Assembly (NCBI GenBank): GCA_028698585.1
Contig: JAQVWG010000002.1
Location: 1-64,000, forward strand
Length of the DNA stretch: 64,000 nucleotides
Direction of reading: 5' to 3'
DNA from: Clostridia bacterium
Lineage (GTDB): Bacteria > Bacillota > Clostridia > Christensenellales > CAG-314
Shown in pieces: positions 63,647 to 64,000 of this stretch; position 1 is the stretch's first letter; every line of letters begins with the position of its first letter. A program made the translations under genes and the position numbers. The notes under the pieces were generated by a model. The model had not been told where the DNA came from, made no database searches, and saw only the letters and a program-made list of their open reading frames with translations.

Positions 63647-64000
63647 TTACTTGTTATCGTTATTGCTAGCACACTTACTATTGTTATCCTTACCATATAT
63701 GGTATCGTATATGTGTCTTGCATAGATTGACGCTACATTGATACCGGTTACCGACTCTATACCCTTGAAGAATGCGTTGCCATTAACTTCGCACAGCACA
63801 GGCCGACCATTCTCTCCACTGAGTATATCTATGCCACAGTAATCCATATTGAGAATAGTGGCACATTTTTCGGCCATAGCTCTATAACTGTCAGGTAACT
63901 CGCATACACTGCCCTGTCCACCCGTCTCAATATTACTGCGAAAATCGTTAGCATTATAGCGTTGCATATATGCAACAACTTTTTTATTAACCAGTATAAC
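63647..64000 (-). CDS. RimK-like ATP-grasp protein, 3' part (start outside window)
   Basis: The C-terminal part of an ATP-grasp ligase; the minus-strand frame stays open to the window edge (base 64000), so the N-terminus is missing. Seen are VNKKVVAYMQRYNANDFRSN, a CGIDILSGENGRPVLCEVNGNAFFKG end (with the metal-binding E and N of the ATP-grasp fold), which match RimK/LysX-type proteins that add amino acids to a peptide or protein end. The partner and substrate are out of view. An ATG at 63967 is internal and is not the start. Confidence 0.82.
   Translation of the reverse strand, partial: VILVNKKVVAYMQRYNANDFRSNIETGGQGSVCELPDSYRAMAEKCATILNMDYCGIDILSGENGRPVLCEVNGNAFFKGIESVTGINVASIYARHIYDTIYGKDNNSKCASNNDNK

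Overview
The window reads as a chromosomal segment of an uncultured, low-GC, Gram-positive anaerobe of the class Clostridia. The support is indirect: Shine-Dalgarno sites of AGGAG/GAGG type, standard TTGACA-17-TATAAT promoters, TAA/TAG/TGA all used as stops, an HU of 91 residues, DUF1846/UPF0371, paired YitT proteins, DUF421, DUF3795, a PotABCD operon and a Liv-type operon with CoA enzymes. No rRNA operon, CRISPR array, transposase or recognisable prophage is present. I cannot name the species.

Layout. 1-5.3 kb: the 3' part of a giant repeat protein, truncated by the window edge. 5.8-13.6 kb: single metabolic and transport genes (M3 oligopeptidase, PTS_EIIC_2-type membrane protein, DUF2087, DUF362 ferredoxin-like protein, GltS-like symporter, TcdA-like E1 enzyme). 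14.4-19.9 kb: an XRE-cupin regulator followed by overlapping potA-potB-potC-potD genes, with a 14-bp inverted repeat over the regulator promoter. 20.3-22.9 kb (minus): an ABC ATPase fused to an FtsX permease. 23-26.9 kb: a SIS isomerase/deaminase, a GH20 hexosaminidase without signal peptide and phosphofructokinase, which fit amino-sugar use. 27-31 kb: HU, a CsoR-type repressor, a phosphoribosyltransferase, RadC, DUF3795, a VOC protein and tRNA-Gln. 31.1-38.4 kb: a short MGMT-family protein with DUF1846, an FGGY kinase with an alkyl-DHAP-synthase-like flavoprotein, DUF421 and a methyltransferase. 39.1-39.2 kb: tRNA-Val. 39.4-52.7 kb: a divergent TetR gene and a long operon of thiolase, SDR reductase, KAS III-like enzyme, LivHMGF/SBP ABC transporter, two alpha/beta hydrolases, a CoA-transferase and pyrophosphatase. 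52.7-60 kb: P-loop kinase, GNAT, TrmN6-like methyltransferase, a two-gene SPFH-like cassette with its own promoter and terminator, RsmI and a small membrane protein. 60.4-64 kb: a membrane protein of unknown role, two YitT proteins and a RimK-like ATP-grasp gene cut by the edge.

The most unusual signals are: (i) the paralogous SPFH-like pair sitting between trmN6 and rsmI; (ii) repeat units downstream of both tRNA genes that copy the tRNA 3' end and/or terminator, with T-arm-like fragments in the opposite orientation; (iii) decayed copies of neighbouring gene ends inside spacers (after the FGGY kinase, after the GNAT gene, before trmN6); (iv) a LivG ATPase with a roughly 200-residue N-terminal extension and a PotD with a C-terminal membrane anchor; (v) the TetR-controlled uptake plus CoA operon, whose gene content would suit import and cleavage of a short 3-hydroxyacyl or ester substrate to acetyl-CoA (inference).
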